Part shown: piece by piece, positions 34,710 through 45,675 of the stretch
Position numbering within the stretch: the stretch's first letter is position 1
Layout: each line of letters begins with the position of its first letter
Assembly (NCBI GenBank): GCA_003971905.1
Contig: RSEE01000027.1
Location: forward strand, 434,001-498,000
DNA from: Moniliella sp. 'wahieum'
Taxonomy: Eukaryota > Basidiomycota > Moniliellomycetes > Moniliellales > Moniliellaceae
DNA: 64,000 nucleotides
Direction: 5' to 3'
Program-made: the position numbers and the translations under genes
Notes under the pieces: generated by a model
The model's input: the letters and a program-made list of their open reading frames with translations, nothing else
What the model was told of the DNA's origin: nothing
Database searches by the model: none

Positions 34710-35080
34710 TTGCTGGCTTCACTTCATATTTCAGTGATCATATGCCCCATCTCCTCTACGCTTCCATACTATCCGATGTGCTTGTATACACTGCTGCTCG
34801 CGCGCACTTGGCAGAACGATGGTATAGTAGACATACACATAGTAAAGATGCGAGCCCCGCGAAAACGATGGCCGATCGTACCCTATAGACTTGTATTCGG
34901 CACAGCCCCGTTGGAGGCGAAGCCTTGTTTTGGGTTATCGGACTACCGTGGTCTGCGCCACCGCCGGCGCCACAGCAGGCCACAGCTCGCGCACACAGCC
35001 TTAGGAGTACAAGCAACAGTCACCCCCCACCACCACCATCCCACCTTCCGCCTTCACCCTTCACCTGCACCCCCGACCAA
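34710..35080. other. Short intergenic spacer before SEC9
   Basis: About 370 bases holding the 3' flank of eIF5B and the 5' leader of SEC9. The leader just before the ATG is a C/A-rich CACCACCACC tract (35027-35075). No gene was recognised. Confidence 0.55.
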
Positions 35081-36434
35081 ATGGGCTTCAAAGACCACGT
35101 GTGTACTGGGGATATCCGTCCTAGTAATCAGACTGACATTTATCCCCTCTAGTTTATCCCCAAGCCCCCGGGTGAGCCATCGTTGCCACCGGTGCGCTCG
35201 AATGGGTATGCACCGCGTTACAATGTGCCCGCCAACCCTGGTGCCCGCAACCAACCGCTGCCTGGCGAGAAGCCCTCCGCCAACAATGATCAGGATCACA
35301 ACGCTACGATTCGCACAACCCTCCCAAACCGGTGTGGGGCAAGATCGGTAACGGTTACGACCGCTTTCGCCAGCGCCGCGATGCAGGCAAGATCCCGCCG
35401 TCCAGCAAGCCCATCCGGCCGATGGTGGCTATGGCAACCCAGGTGGTTACGGTAATTCAAGTGGCTACGGTAACCAAGACGAGTACGGACAGCCAAGTGG
35501 CGGTTATGGCCAGCAAGGTGGTGGGTACGCACCTCGACCCCCTCAGTCTGGCGTGTCGGCGTACAATTCTTATGGGTCGCAACGGGAAGGCTATGGCTCT
35601 CATTCACAGGCAGCAAAGACGGCTCAGCAGGAGCTCGAGGAGGAGTATGGTGCGACACCGGGCAATGCCCTAAGCGGGACGAATATGGGAACGAGGTGCA
35701 GAGGTGGAGCAGACGGAATCGGATGAGGAGGTGGAGGCAGTCAAGCAGCAAATTCGGTTCACCAAGCAAGAGACCCTAAGCTCGTCCCGGAATGCTCTGC
35801 GCATGGCTCGCGAGGCTGAGAGAAACGGCGATGAACAGTATGATGCGCTGGGCGATCAGAGTGAGAAGCTGGCCGACACAGAACGCAACTTGGATCATCG
35901 AAGGCGTATGCTCACCGCGCTGACAATGCCCGTGAAATTGAGCGGCTCAATCGGTCCATTTTCCGTCCCAATTACCCTGAACAAATCGCACAAACGTGCT
36001 GCTGAAGAGGCGCGGATCCTTAACCGTCACATTGACGAGCGTGAGGAACGTGAACGACTCCGCGCTGAGGCATATGGCGCTCAACGCCGGGTGGAGGATT
36101 CGTTAGGTGGACCTGGAAGCAGTTCCCGATTTGGAAAGTCGACTTTCGCCTTCGGTCGTCACAGGATTCTGCTGCTGCTGACCCACAAGCCACTAAGCTG
36201 GCCCAAAGAGCGCGCTACCAGAGGCACCGCCTCTGATGATGAGTTGGAAGACGAAGTAGACGACAACATGGACCAACTGGGCCAGATTGCGGAAACCTGC
36301 ACCGCCTCGGCGTGGCTATGGGTACCGAGATTGATGACCAAAACCGCCGCATTGGTCGTCTGAGCGACAAAGCGTCAACCGTGGACACAGATATTACTAC
36401 ATCCACCATGCGCTTGAATGGCATCAGTCGTTAA
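35081..36434 (+). CDS. SEC9: Plasma-membrane t-SNARE Sec9 (SNAP-25 family)
   Basis: A peripheral t-SNARE that pairs with Sso and Snc proteins to fuse secretory vesicles with the plasma membrane. The first exon encodes only MGFKDH. A 54-nt intron at 35099-35152 (gtgtgt...actgac...ctctag) then leads to FIPKPPGEPSLPP. A Gly/Tyr/Gln-rich N-terminal region (35400-35600) precedes the first SNARE-like helix: VEAVKQQIRFTKQETLSSSR, continuing ALRMAREAERNGDEQYDALG. The second helix ends the protein: DNMDQLGQIAETLHRLGVAM, then EIDDQNRRIGRLSDKAS. The stop is at 36432-36434. Frame slips lie near 35320, 35420, 35690, 36160 and 36300. There is no transmembrane segment, as expected for this family. Confidence 0.9.
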
Positions 36435-37556
36435 TTCGTCCCAGCTGGTTCTTTTCGCACATTTTCGGATTCAACGTATAACCCCTTTCCCTTACTCTCC
36501 CTGCTTACTTGAACTTCTGCACCTCCTGCCTCGTCCGCTACTTCAGCTTTCTGTATCTCCCTGCTAAACTTCAATCGTCGGTTCCGTGTCGATGTTCTGG
36601 CTGCTGTATGCCCCCGAGGAGGTACTTGCTGTCCAACATTCATTACACCATCAGTGGTGTGAAGGGATCCTGCTCGATTCGATCATTATATCCCCTCCAT
36701 CTTTCTTAGTTGACAGAACCATCTGGCTAGTTGGCTAGCTTGCGTTTGTATGGAGGGTTGGTCTTTGTATTAGAGCAAACAGCACACAGCAGCCATCGAC
36801 ACAGGCCATCATCATATCATCAAATGACGGATGTTGGACGAGAGCGTAGTAGTCACCATTTTTTCCTGGCTATCTGTTGGTAGCCTTTTTTTCATCTACC
36901 GCCTATCTCCTTCACAGTAGCTTTCCATTGAAATGGAGACGCCCTTCTGGGCCTATATACTGTTTGGGATACGTGTTTGTGCAGAGATAGTGGGATACTT
37001 CTTTCATCAGGCGAAGAGCAGAGCCCCCACTTTCATGACCTTCCGTGGCGTGGGCTCGATCCCATACATGTTGGCCAGAACATATAGAGTTGGAGAGGGA
37101 CGTGACACGGGGCAACCCTGTAGCGGTAGTTCGGAGCCAATCAAAACTTGATTGTTTTCCATGATCTCGCAGAGAAAATACTCTATCCTTTTCTCTTTTG
37201 AGGATAGACGCACAGCTGCGACGGAGAGGAGTTTCCTTTGCTTGAGCTGCCTGTGCTTTTGTTGTCATCAAGAAGAAGGTCGTTGGGGGAACCGCGTCTA
37301 TGGGTAATTTCACAGAGAAAATGCTGGTGCTGATGGGCGGATAATACATGACCGCGTCAGCACCATATCTGTGGGTAGCGGTTCATCTGAGCACAGTGAT
37401 GGACAGTCGGCCCCCTTCCGCAGGGACTCGAAGTTGGGGGATAGTACGTTCGTGGTGTCCACATTTTGTTAAGGCGCGCCTTTATGCTGATGGTCCTGAA
37501 CGATGTTACCTGATACGTGCAAACAATGTAACTGCTGTTCGCAGGCGACAAAAAAA
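36435..37556. other. Intergenic region with a weak minus-strand open frame
   Basis: The first 500 bases are the 3' flank of SEC9. On the minus strand a 145-codon frame (36912-37349) overlaps a second frame (37007-37213) reading EYFLCEIMENNQVLIGSELP and ending VMKVGALLFA. A small frame-broken gene is possible, but no domain was recognised and I do not call it. Confidence 0.4.
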
Positions 37557-37650
37557 TCTCCCCTCTGGGAGTCGAACCCAGGACATTCAGAGCGGATGAT
37601 TCCACTTGACCAATTACAATCTGACGCTCTTCCAACTGAGCTAAGGAGAG
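37557..37650 (-). tRNA. tRNA-Tyr(GTA) with 21-nt intron
   Basis: A full cloverleaf on the minus strand. The acceptor stem CTCTCCT (37644-37650) pairs with AGGGGAG, with a C1:G72 pair typical of eukaryotic tRNA-Tyr. The D arm is GCTC...GAGC. The anticodon stem TCAGA/TCTGA carries loop TTGTAA-C with anticodon GTA at 37615-37617, and the T arm is CTGGG-TTCGACT-CCCAG. The discriminator is A (37557), followed by a T-run terminator at 37550-37556. A 21-nt intron at 37593-37613 sits after position 37, the canonical place. Fungal tRNA-Tyr genes regularly carry such an intron. The spliced RNA is 73 nt before CCA addition. Confidence 0.97.
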
Positions 37651-38011
37651 GCTCAAGGTAAAATTTTCAATTGCCAGCAATGCAGTCGTAGGAAATTAAA
37701 AGACGAAAAAAGAAAGCAAACAACCGCAAAATATCCCATCAGCTGCCCGCCTTCCTCCCAGCCAACGTGCTTTATAGGGGCTTGCGTGTGATTAGAAGTA
37801 GCAGTGTCCGGCTATACCCTTGGCACACTGGAGGGTTTGCCTCGCTACAATACCCTCCCCCACAACGAAGGCGCAAATGGATCAGGGAATGCACCACATG
37901 AAGGCACATTGAAATTTGAACTGTTGGCGCAGTTCTTCTTGCTGGCGAAGTTGGAATTTGGAAGTGCTGTCCGCCGCGTTGCAGGGCAGGCTAGAACCCA
38001 CCATCTTCGTC

Positions 38012-38638
38012 ATGCAAGCCCTCTTTATCCGTTCTCTGGCTGGCGCGCGCACATCCGCTGTGCGCGTGACCCTGGCCGCACGTCTGTCCAGTACGCGCTA
38101 CTCTTCCTTTGTCTGTTCATGCACTGATCATGTGTGGTGGTGTGCTGGCTGCAGCGTCGGCGGGGTGTGCGAAGGCGACCTGTTTGCCACGCTCAAGGCT
38201 GAACGGATGACGGCGATGCGGGCCAAAAACTCATCGCGGGCCGGTGTAATCCGGTCGCTTCTGAGTGACTATCAATATGCCCAGAAGAATGCTCAGATTG
38301 CCGGGAAGGATCCCGAGTCGGTGGACCTCTTGTCGGTGGTACAAAAGGCACTTGTGCGTCGGCAGGAAGCTTCGGCCCAGTTCCGCGCTGGCAACCGGGA
38401 AGATCTCGCCACGAAAGAGGAGGAAGAGGCTCAAGTGATTCAAGAATTCCTACCTCAACCGCTCTCAGAAGAAGAGATCTCTGCGATCATCCAGCAAGTT
38501 GTCGCCGAAGCTGGGATCGACCCCAAGGGCAAGGGCGCCATGGGCCAGATTATGGCTGCTGTCAACAAGAAGGTTGACAAGGTCCGTGCACCGTCCAAGA
38601 CGGTTTCGGCTTTGGTCAAGGCGCTAGTTATTGCCTAA
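38012..38638 (+). CDS. AIM41: Mitochondrial GatB/YqeY-domain protein (Aim41-like)
   Basis: A small mitochondrial protein of the YqeY family, related to the tail domain of GatB amidotransferase; its exact reaction is unknown. The Met at 38012 opens a good mitochondrial presequence: MQALFIRSLAGARTSAVRVT, Arg-rich with no acidic residues, then LAARLSSTRYSS. The YqeY part begins near 38190 (LFATLKAERMTAMRAKNSS). It continues AGVIRSLLSDYQYAQKNAQI, EEEAQVIQEFLPQPLSEEEI, and GKGAMGQIMAAVNKKVDKVR, ending LVKALVIA. The frame is intact throughout. The Cys/Trp/Gly-rich stretch around 38110-38175 does not fit the family and may be an in-phase intron, for example a 60-nt gttcat...gcgaag segment. That is not certain. 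Confidence 0.87.
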   Translation: MQALFIRSLAGARTSAVRVTLAARLSSTRYSSFVCSCTDHVWWCAGCSVGGVCEGDLFATLKAERMTAMRAKNSSRAGVIRSLLSDYQYAQKNAQIAGKDPESVDLLSVVQKALVRRQEASAQFRAGNREDLATKEEEEAQVIQEFLPQPLSEEEISAIIQQVVAEAGIDPKGKGAMGQIMAAVNKKVDKVRAPSKTVSALVKALVIA

Positions 38639-39426
38639 ACGGAGAGGACGTAGACGTTATCTAGGTCGGGATATCTAGTTTGGTCATTCGTCTGTCCTTC
38701 TCAGAGTTGATCGGCTCTGAATAGGTCGTCTCCAACAATGAACACAGTGTGGTGGCATGCCACTGCAAAGCCCTGCGCGGACCCTATCTGCATCGAGTGC
38801 TGCAACGCCAACAGCAGAGGTGCGGAGCACATCGGGCATGTGTTGATCCCTAGCGGAAGTTGCGATATAACGGTACAGAGTACGGCGCTTGGCTACCGCC
38901 CATAGAATGCTAATACTTCAAAGAGGGAAATCAACAGGGAGATTCTCATGAAGGGGCACTATATATGCTGCTGGCTTCGATCACAAGTAAGGAAAAGGTT
39001 ATGCGCGAGTTATGATCGCCTCCACTATCGGCCCCACTAGGTATAGAGGTGTATCGCAGCTGTGGGTGCACAACGCTGCCATACCGTTATAATTGAATCT
39101 CGCCCCCCTGTGGGAATGACAAAAAGGAAGTATGATGGCCGACTTTCCCCCTTATTTGGGGTAGAGTGAGGTTAACAAGGGATGGACACTGGGGGAAATA
39201 AGGCCGCCTTGGGGGCATGGAGTGTGGTGCAGAAAGAGAAAAGTGGACGTTGCACACAAACGAAAACCCGCCGGTTTGCTCCACTTTCTCGTCGTAAAAT
39301 AGCCAGGCAGACTCGTGTTGCAAATCAATATCGTTATCCTGGTGCGGCAGCTGGCACAATTGAAACAAAGTGTAATGTGGTAAATTGCATGCTCGGCGGA
39401 GCGAAAGTACAGCTCTCATAAAAAAG
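38639..39426. other. Intergenic region; no gene recognised
   Basis: The 3' flank of the Aim41-like gene followed by about 600 bases with no domain-bearing frame. Overlapping frames on both strands at 39087-39420 look like chance. Confidence 0.5.
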
Positions 39427-39543
39427 CACGCTTCGCAGTCGTTTAGTGAAGTATACCACCATCGCCACGCTTCGCAGTCGTGTAGAGAAGTCTACCACCA
39501 TCGCCACGTTTCTCAGTCGTTTTGTGAAGTATACCACCATCGA
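39427..39543. repeat. Three tandem 39-nt repeats
   Basis: Three near-identical 39-nt units (CACGCTTCGCAGTCGTTTAG... ending CCACCATCGC) differ at a few positions. The unit length is a multiple of three and all three units are open on one plus-strand phase. The array ends 15 nt before the ATG of the next candidate gene. Confidence 0.9.
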
Positions 39544-39558
39544 CATATCGCACAAGGA

Positions 39559-40371
39559 ATGTCCAAACGCAGCTCTGGCCCTGGCCCCTCGGAGCCTGCA
39601 CCATCGTACACACCCATCGCAAGTCCGCCGAGGTGGCGGCAGCACATAATGCTTCGCTCGCCGCTACAGTGCCTGTCACTCCTGCGCATGCTGGCGCGCC
39701 TTACTCTCCATACAGGTCCAAACCCTTCCCCATTCCTTTTCATCAACCTGCTTCTATGCATCGTACGTCATTTTCTTCTCTTTCTGTATACCATATTACC
39801 CCCAGTATGGTACTCACATCGACACCCACTTTGTGAAGACATTTCCTTTCCTGGGGGACCCGGGGAGAATACCTATACCCCACGCTCTTCCTGGTAGGCG
39901 AGCGAGAGACGGAAACGCCATTGCTGATCGACTTTGAGGCATCGCGACGGGCGCAGCGGATTCTTTTCAAAGCGTACCTACGGGCTATTGATCTGGTTTT
40001 TGCTCGGCATGGTGACGACGGAGATCACATTTGGCGCACATGGGCGGTCCTGGTTGCGTTAGGCATACACGGCACCCCAAACCAAAGACGCTCTCTGAGT
40101 TCGAGTACGGATGCCAGACATTTTCTTGGCATAACGCGCCATGCGTATCTGCCCTTTCTTATCCGTCCAGTGCGGAATATGATGCTTCACTTTTGGCCTG
40201 GCTATCCAAGGAGGTCGCAATGACATTATTCGCCGCCTTCACCGTGACTTGCGCTATGTAGGGGTGGGGTCGCAGGTGGTCCGGAGTGTGCTTGAAGATG
40301 ACTACGCATGGCAAGAACAAATAGATATGATGAGTCTGCCTGTTCAGGGAAGGCCTGTATGGCTATGGTAG
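39559..40371 (+). CDS. Unknown protein, frame-broken
   Basis: No family recognised. The ATG at 39559 begins MSKRSSGPGPSEPAPSYTPI. A phase change leads to YSPYRSKPFPIPFHQPASMH. A likely 43-nt intron (gtacgt...acccccag, about 39765-39807) then leads to YGTHIDTHFVKTFPFLGDPG. A charged and aromatic core follows: LLIDFEASRRAQRILFKAYL, then RAIDLVFARHGDDGDHIWRT, and on another phase KPKTLSEFEYGCQTFSWHNA. The last frame reads GRNDIIRRLHRDLRYVGVGS and ends at TAG 40369-40371. Even composition across the joined parts favours a real gene of about 240 residues. There is no signal peptide or membrane segment. Confidence 0.55.
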
Positions 40372-41022
40372 TAGCTGCATTATCGAGATTTAACTATGGG
40401 CGTTCCCCAGACGAACAAGAGCACAAGTTGCCAGGAGGGTGCAATGGCACCGACGGATATACACAACGAAGCTCGACCAGAGATAACCCTCCGTTCTCAG
40501 CTTAAACAAGGCGCCAGTAGATTTGACCAACTTCAGATATCCCAGCAACTGTGGCCAGCACGGCCTGGAAGTAAAGAAGGGAAGAAACTATGCGTCCAGC
40601 AGCCCTAGGAGAAAAGATAAGGTAACAGATAAAAAATGGCAGTCGAAACAACGAAGAAGGACGAGGATACAGCATAAAAAAGTGCACAAAGAAAGACCAC
40701 AAGAGAACGGCGAAAGGGGAATCAAGACGTAATGGTCAGAGTCGACAAGAAAGAAGGATAAAGGGAGAGTCCACGGCCATGGCGCCTAGCGAGGCAGGCG
40801 GCTGGAGGAGGGGACGTAACAGTGACGAGAGGTATAGGCGGGGGGAGGGGAGAGGAAGAGGGTGCGAAAAGTAGGAAATCAACCTTCCCGCGGAACGTCT
40901 ACGCGCCCGCGTTCCACTTCACGTACATCCCGACCTTCGGAAGCAAGCTCACTCGCAAGCAAGGCTTGTGCGGTGATGTCGGTCGAATGGATGGCAGAGG
41001 GAACGCTACGCGCGCGTACCCG
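40372..41022. other. Intergenic spacer between convergent genes
   Basis: Purine-rich on the plus strand (40560-40870) with many AAG/GGA triplets. Open frames here are a by-product of that bias. No gene was recognised. Confidence 0.55.
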
Positions 41023-42938
41023 CTAAGGGACTGCTCGTGGATCCGGACCATTGTGGTCGGTGCCCAACAGGGTAAGGATGGGGGTAGGTCTCTGCGGCAA
41101 CTTTCCTGATGCAGGCTGAGGGTTTGCAGTAGAGCGGGTGAGTCCTTGGGGTCTACAGGGGATGCAGTGGAAGAACCTGGTCCGCCAGATCCACTCACCC
41201 TCCGGCTGCCCCGGCTGCCCCGACCGTAGCCCCGATCGCGGTCGCTGAGCTCAAGGCAGGAAAGTCAGGTTGCCTCAATGCTGCGCGGAACGCGTCGGCC
41301 ATGCGAGTCGCCTCATCTGAAGTAATGCCTGCGTCCGGCGAGAAAATAGAGGCGGATCGATCGGGATCGACGGCGGAGGGTTTGGGTTCTCGATGTGATC
41401 CTACTGCAGCGGCAGCTGCCGCTCCCGCCACAACTCCAGCGCCTGTGCCGGCCTCAGTCATTGAACCAGGGTTGCCAGTTGGTGTGGAAGGGAGGAGCTA
41501 GGATGATTTTCCGCGTCTCGCATCATGGGTTGTGTTGAATCGGAGGAATCCATGGCGGTAGAAGAGGGCCAGTAGGCCAATCTGTCTCCGGCGCCACCAA
41601 CGCAGAATGAGGTAGGCCATACCCAGGGCAAGCAGCAGAGCCAGGGCACCAAAAACAGAGATGAGAACAATTGCGTACACTGGCAAAGCGAGATGCCTCG
41701 ACTGGGACCCATTGAGTGATCCACCGTTTGCCTCGGCTGTTGCAGTCAGTGTGATAACCGAACCACCAGGCGCCACGGTGGTTAACGTCAGCTGAGGTTT
41801 GCGTCCCACTCTGGCCTTGGCTCCTGAGCGAGGAGGAAACGATTCCGTTGAGATGGAGCTGATCACAGAAGATTCCCATGAAGTGAGTGAGGCGCCAGAC
41901 AACCCGCTTGTCCCCCCAGGTGGTAAGACGGAGGTGCCAGACAGGTACGACCGTAGAAATGTCGAAAGTGAACCCGAGACGGTCGTGAGGCCGGTAGTGG
42001 TGGAAAGACTGATCCCTGTGCCAGAGGAGACACTCACACTTAGGGATGACAGAGAAGCAAGAGATGCCGAGCTTGCGGAAGCTGCACTGGCGGAGGAAGC
42101 ACTGGCAGAGGCTACGCTGGCGGAACTGAGGCTCGCGGCCGAGGCAGAAGAACGGGATGATACAAACGACGAGGGAAGCGCAGTTTGGATGGCGGACCAG
42201 GTGGAGAGGCGGCTATAGCTTGAACTCAACCCCTGACCGGCCTGGGTGATCACAAAGTAAAAGGCCCACGTCTGGTTAGCTCCCGGGGCGAGCGAATCAG
42301 CACCCGGCATGTCTGCCACCAACCATCATTGGGGGAAAAGGGAAGCCGGCCGAGATTATTGTTCTCACTAAGCCAGGAGGCCTGGACGGTATCGGTGTCC
42401 TGGCGGAAAAGGTAGACGTCGACAGCTCCCGCTGACGAAAGAGGGGATAATTTGATTCCAGATGAACCGCTCCAAGTGCCTGGACTACTTCAGTGTCGGC
42501 AGTTGGTAGCATGACAGGATCTGGTTGCCACAAAAACATGTTTGCTGTGCTGGTGTTTGTCGGCGAGGAAGCGTGGCAGTCGCATTAGGAACCGTACGAG
42601 AGAAGGTGGCTCCAGGCTCCTTGAGCTCCAAAGGAAGGTCTGGTCGGATAGGGCCAGGGGCAACAGGCGGCTCGTACCCACAGTTTTGGCGGTGCTGAGG
42701 ACATCTGCTGGCGAAGAGGCAAGGAAAGGCCCAACGATGCGTGTCCCTGACTGGCTGCTGGAAATGGCCTCCGCGCGAGCACGGAAGACGTCGTCGGGGA
42801 CGCGCACGTGATGAAGGAGAAGTCTGCTGTTGCGTCGTGCACCACACGCGGGGCCGGGGTCGCCTTGGGCCGGGGGGACAAGGTGGGGGGTGGGGCGGTG
42901 GCGGTGGCTGGGGCCGGGGCATGAGTGGCACTTGACAT
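41023..42938 (-). CDS. Ser/Ala-rich single-pass membrane protein (Mid2/Skg6-like layout)
   Basis: Read on the minus strand. A Pro/Ala/Thr-rich start at 42938 (MSSATHAPAPATATAPPP) leads to a Cys-containing segment with QQTCFCGNQI and NPDPVMLPT-like sequence. A folded part follows: VYLFRQDTDTVQASWLSENN and TWAFYFVITQAG. Then comes a long Ser/Ala-rich stalk (SSASAASLSSASVASASASS type, about 42040-42200). One transmembrane helix (IVLISVFGALALLLALGMAY) is followed by a basic stop-transfer LRWWRRR near 41590. The cytosolic tail crosses a 46-nt intron at 41153-41198 (gtgagt...ctgtag) and ends GPDPRAVP at 41023-41025. Frames slip near 42540, 42310 and 41500. The layout fits cell-wall stress sensors or bud-site membrane proteins, but no specific family was recognised. 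A signal peptide is not clear at the chosen start. Confidence 0.65.
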
Positions 42939-45231
42939 GGAGGGCGCCTGGACGGAGCTGGAGCACACGTGGGCGTGGCAGCAGCGGCAGGGGAGGAGAG
43001 GACCAGCGCCAACTCGGCTGCTCTGCACACCTGATCTGGGAGCCGTCGCGGCGGCACGAGGAGGGGAGACGCCGGGGGAGAAGGTGGTAGGAAGGGCCGA
43101 GACGGACGCACAGACGCCGAGTGGGGGTGCGCTGGTGCGCTGCGGGAAAACATCCCGTTCGTGTCGTCGATTTTGCCCATCTCCCCTGGCCGCCCGCGCA
43201 TCGAGGCAGCACTGGGCCGCATCAGGCCGCACCAGGCAGCGCCTCGGGCTGCTCAGTACGTCGGCGCCGGTGGGCCGCTGGGGCGGCCAAACTGCTCTCG
43301 TGCCATCTGCAACCTGCCAGGGCTGCGAACGGGTCACCCTCCGCACTGCGCCAGCGTGCTGCCCGCCCAGCTCGGCGTCGCTGGCGCAGTGCCCGTCTAT
43401 CTCTGCACATCATTGCAGCCCAGCGCCAGTGTGCCTTTATGCCGCTCTCCCTCTCTCCATCGCCCTCTCGCAAAGCCACCCTGAGGAGCACAGCTTCCAT
43501 GGACATGTTACAGTCCGAATTGGTTTGGATCGCCACCGCCTTGCCCTACTACATCCACGCTTCGTCCGGCCTCAGCGCTGAGGCTCAGCCTGAGCGCCTC
43601 AGCCGGGGTTCTCTCTTCTGTCCCCGTCACTGGTGTGACACCGCCACCCCGTATCATTTTTGAGCCTAGTACGGTCTATACTGCTCAGTGGGCACTCATG
43701 TACTCAGGCCTCCTCTCCTCCCTCAAGCCATTCTTGCCACACCAAACCCCGACCGCGCAACCACATCAGAACTAGGTTTTAGTCATTAATGCCGCCGTTG
43801 TCCACACATTTGTGCCCACACACGTCAGATTCACTGCCTCATACGAGCGTTTTTGATTTGTTCAGTCTGAGCGGCCAGCAGGGGCTCGACTGAAGCTACT
43901 GAAGGAACATTGAAGCTTGAAGCTTGAAGGCAAGTGCAGACAAAGCATGGCTAAGCCGGTCAGGCTTACGGGTCAGGCTGACCAATTCGATCACTAGCAC
44001 CCGCTAGCGTGCGAACGCGAAGACTACTGGGAATAGCAGCAGAGAACCTCTTGAGTACGAAACTGATGTGCCATGGCAGATGATTCATATGTAGGCCTTC
44101 CACATTGGCAAGAACTCCCCTCCCCAAACCAAAACAAACTGAATAGTACATATAGCAGGTCCACTCGCACAGAGACGCTGATGTCCTCGACTACTAGCCT
44201 TAGCGGTGATGGCGAGGTCCTTTGCAGTGTATATGGACAATGCGAAACAGGGTGGATGTCCCAAGCACCGAGAATGTGGGAAGTCTACAGCCTTTTATTT
44301 TTGACACATCTATTTCAGCGAGCATCTCATTGCATCTGCCGTCGGCTCACTCAGCCCGCCCCACTCTCTCGGACGAAGAAGAGCAAATCGCAACAGTGTG
44401 GTCGGCTTTTTCGCGACCGTGTCTTCATCTTTGCAATTAGGACCAAAGGCCAAGCTCCACCCATTCATCCCGCTCTTCTCCCGCAATAACCGCCCACATT
44501 GTAATAGTAACGCACTGATCACCGAGCTTCAGCAAGATTGTATAGGAGCAATAACACGCATGGCAAAATCCATTGTGAAGATGAGGGAAATGCATCTGGG
44601 TGTGAAAACTCCAGAGAGATATGGCGATAGAAGAATGGAAAGAGCGACTACCAGGAAAGAGGAACGACTCTGCCTAGAAGCACACTGCGCAGCTACATCA
44701 TGCGCCAGCAGGTGTGCCGAGTAACTAACCCCAAGTTTGATGGGAGTACGCAAATGGCAGCCCCACCGGGCCTGGTCCTGGCCATCATATCCCTCGACAA
44801 GTTAAACATCGCCGACAAAAATTATGCTAAGATCTCTCCTCGTTCAAAGTTTTTGGAACCGGATACCCAGTTCAGCCAAGTCAGGGGGAGGAGGGATGGA
44901 ATTGGTTGGACGAGGACAGCAACCACACATGGCCTCTCAGGCGGAGTGCAGGAGAAAGAAAAGGAATGAGCCAGCATGCGAGGCTGTATGGTAGACAGGG
45001 CTACGGAACAGTATGGCGGCATCGTTGTCCAATCGCAACTCCGAGGTGGTCAATCCTCTGTACCGAGAGTCATTCGATTAGCAGAAGTTGTGCTTAAAGG
45101 TGTAATGCGGTACGTTCTTCGACACGGCACCCACAGGGTTGTCGAGGGGGCTCATAGAATCAAACACACTGAGCCAAGGTTAGCAAAAAACATATTTCTC
45201 AACAAAGAGGAAACAGGGAGAAAGTAACATA
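42939..45231. other. Long intergenic region
   Basis: About 2.3 kb. GC-rich overlapping frames at 42925-43660 have no domain. An AAGCTTG heptad array lies at 43911-43928. Between 44073 and 44724 successive plus-strand frames (for example TLSDEEEQIATVWSAFSR and GAITRMAKSIVKMREMHLGV) have coding-like pieces, but no consistent gene can be assembled. Confidence 0.45.
43911..43928. repeat. Heptad array, AAGCTTG
   Basis: The palindrome AAGCTT recurs with a single G spacer (TGAAGCT TGAAGCT TGAAGG). AAGCTTA and AAGCTTC relatives lie at 47603-47635 and 8380-8455. Confidence 0.75.
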
Positions 45232-45675
45232 CTAAGGCTGGTGGAACCTGTGCTTGGTGGGGTTCTCCATGGATTGGAAGAAGAGCATGAGCTCCGCGCG
45301 TTCCCGTTCGGCGGAGTAGGTTTCCACACTCGACGCCAGCGACTCTTCGCGCGTCTCGCTCATGGTGCTTACTGCGTTCTGGAACGATTTGATCAAGTTG
45401 TTGACTTTGTACCACTTGTCCTCCTCAATCTTGGAGTCAATCAAGTGGACATACAGCACAGAGCCCACCACGGGACCAGCCCACTTCCAAAACCACCATT
45501 GGTTCAAAGAAACCGGCACGGCGGCCCGATCTTGAGGGGTAGTTTTGGCATGGTCGTCAGCGGCATGGCTGTGGGAGTCGGCTGACTGGACCCGTGCGCT
45601 GGTTGAGAGCAGCCGGGGCCCAAGTGCGGCGGGGCGGAGCGCTGGTCGCAGCGAGAGCAGTGCGCGCGAGGCCAT
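45232..45675 (-). CDS. Predicted mitochondrial inner-membrane protein of unknown function
   Basis: An uninterrupted frame of 147 codons from the Met at 45675. The N-terminus MASRALLSLRPALRPAALGP plus RLLSTSARVQ is a typical mitochondrial presequence with an RLLST-type processing site. A His/Asp-rich linker (HSHAADDHAKT) precedes one predicted transmembrane helix (WWFWKWAGPVVGSVLYVHLI). A charged helical tail follows (SKIEEDKWYKVNNLIKSFQN), ending QSMENPTKHRFHQP with TAG at 45232-45234. The size and layout resemble small accessory subunits of respiratory complexes, but I do not recognise the family. An upstream in-frame Met at 45774 would extend past the presequence and is less likely. Confidence 0.72.
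   Translation of the reverse strand: MASRALLSLRPALRPAALGPRLLSTSARVQSADSHSHAADDHAKTTPQDRAAVPVSLNQWWFWKWAGPVVGSVLYVHLIDSKIEEDKWYKVNNLIKSFQNAVSTMSETREESLASSVETYSAERERAELMLFFQSMENPTKHRFHQP

Noticed and set aside
42925..43663. Long plus-strand frames (218 and 180 codons) upstream of the Ser-rich membrane protein.
   Set aside because: Both overlap each other and the complementary strand in a very GC-rich stretch and have no domain; probably chance.
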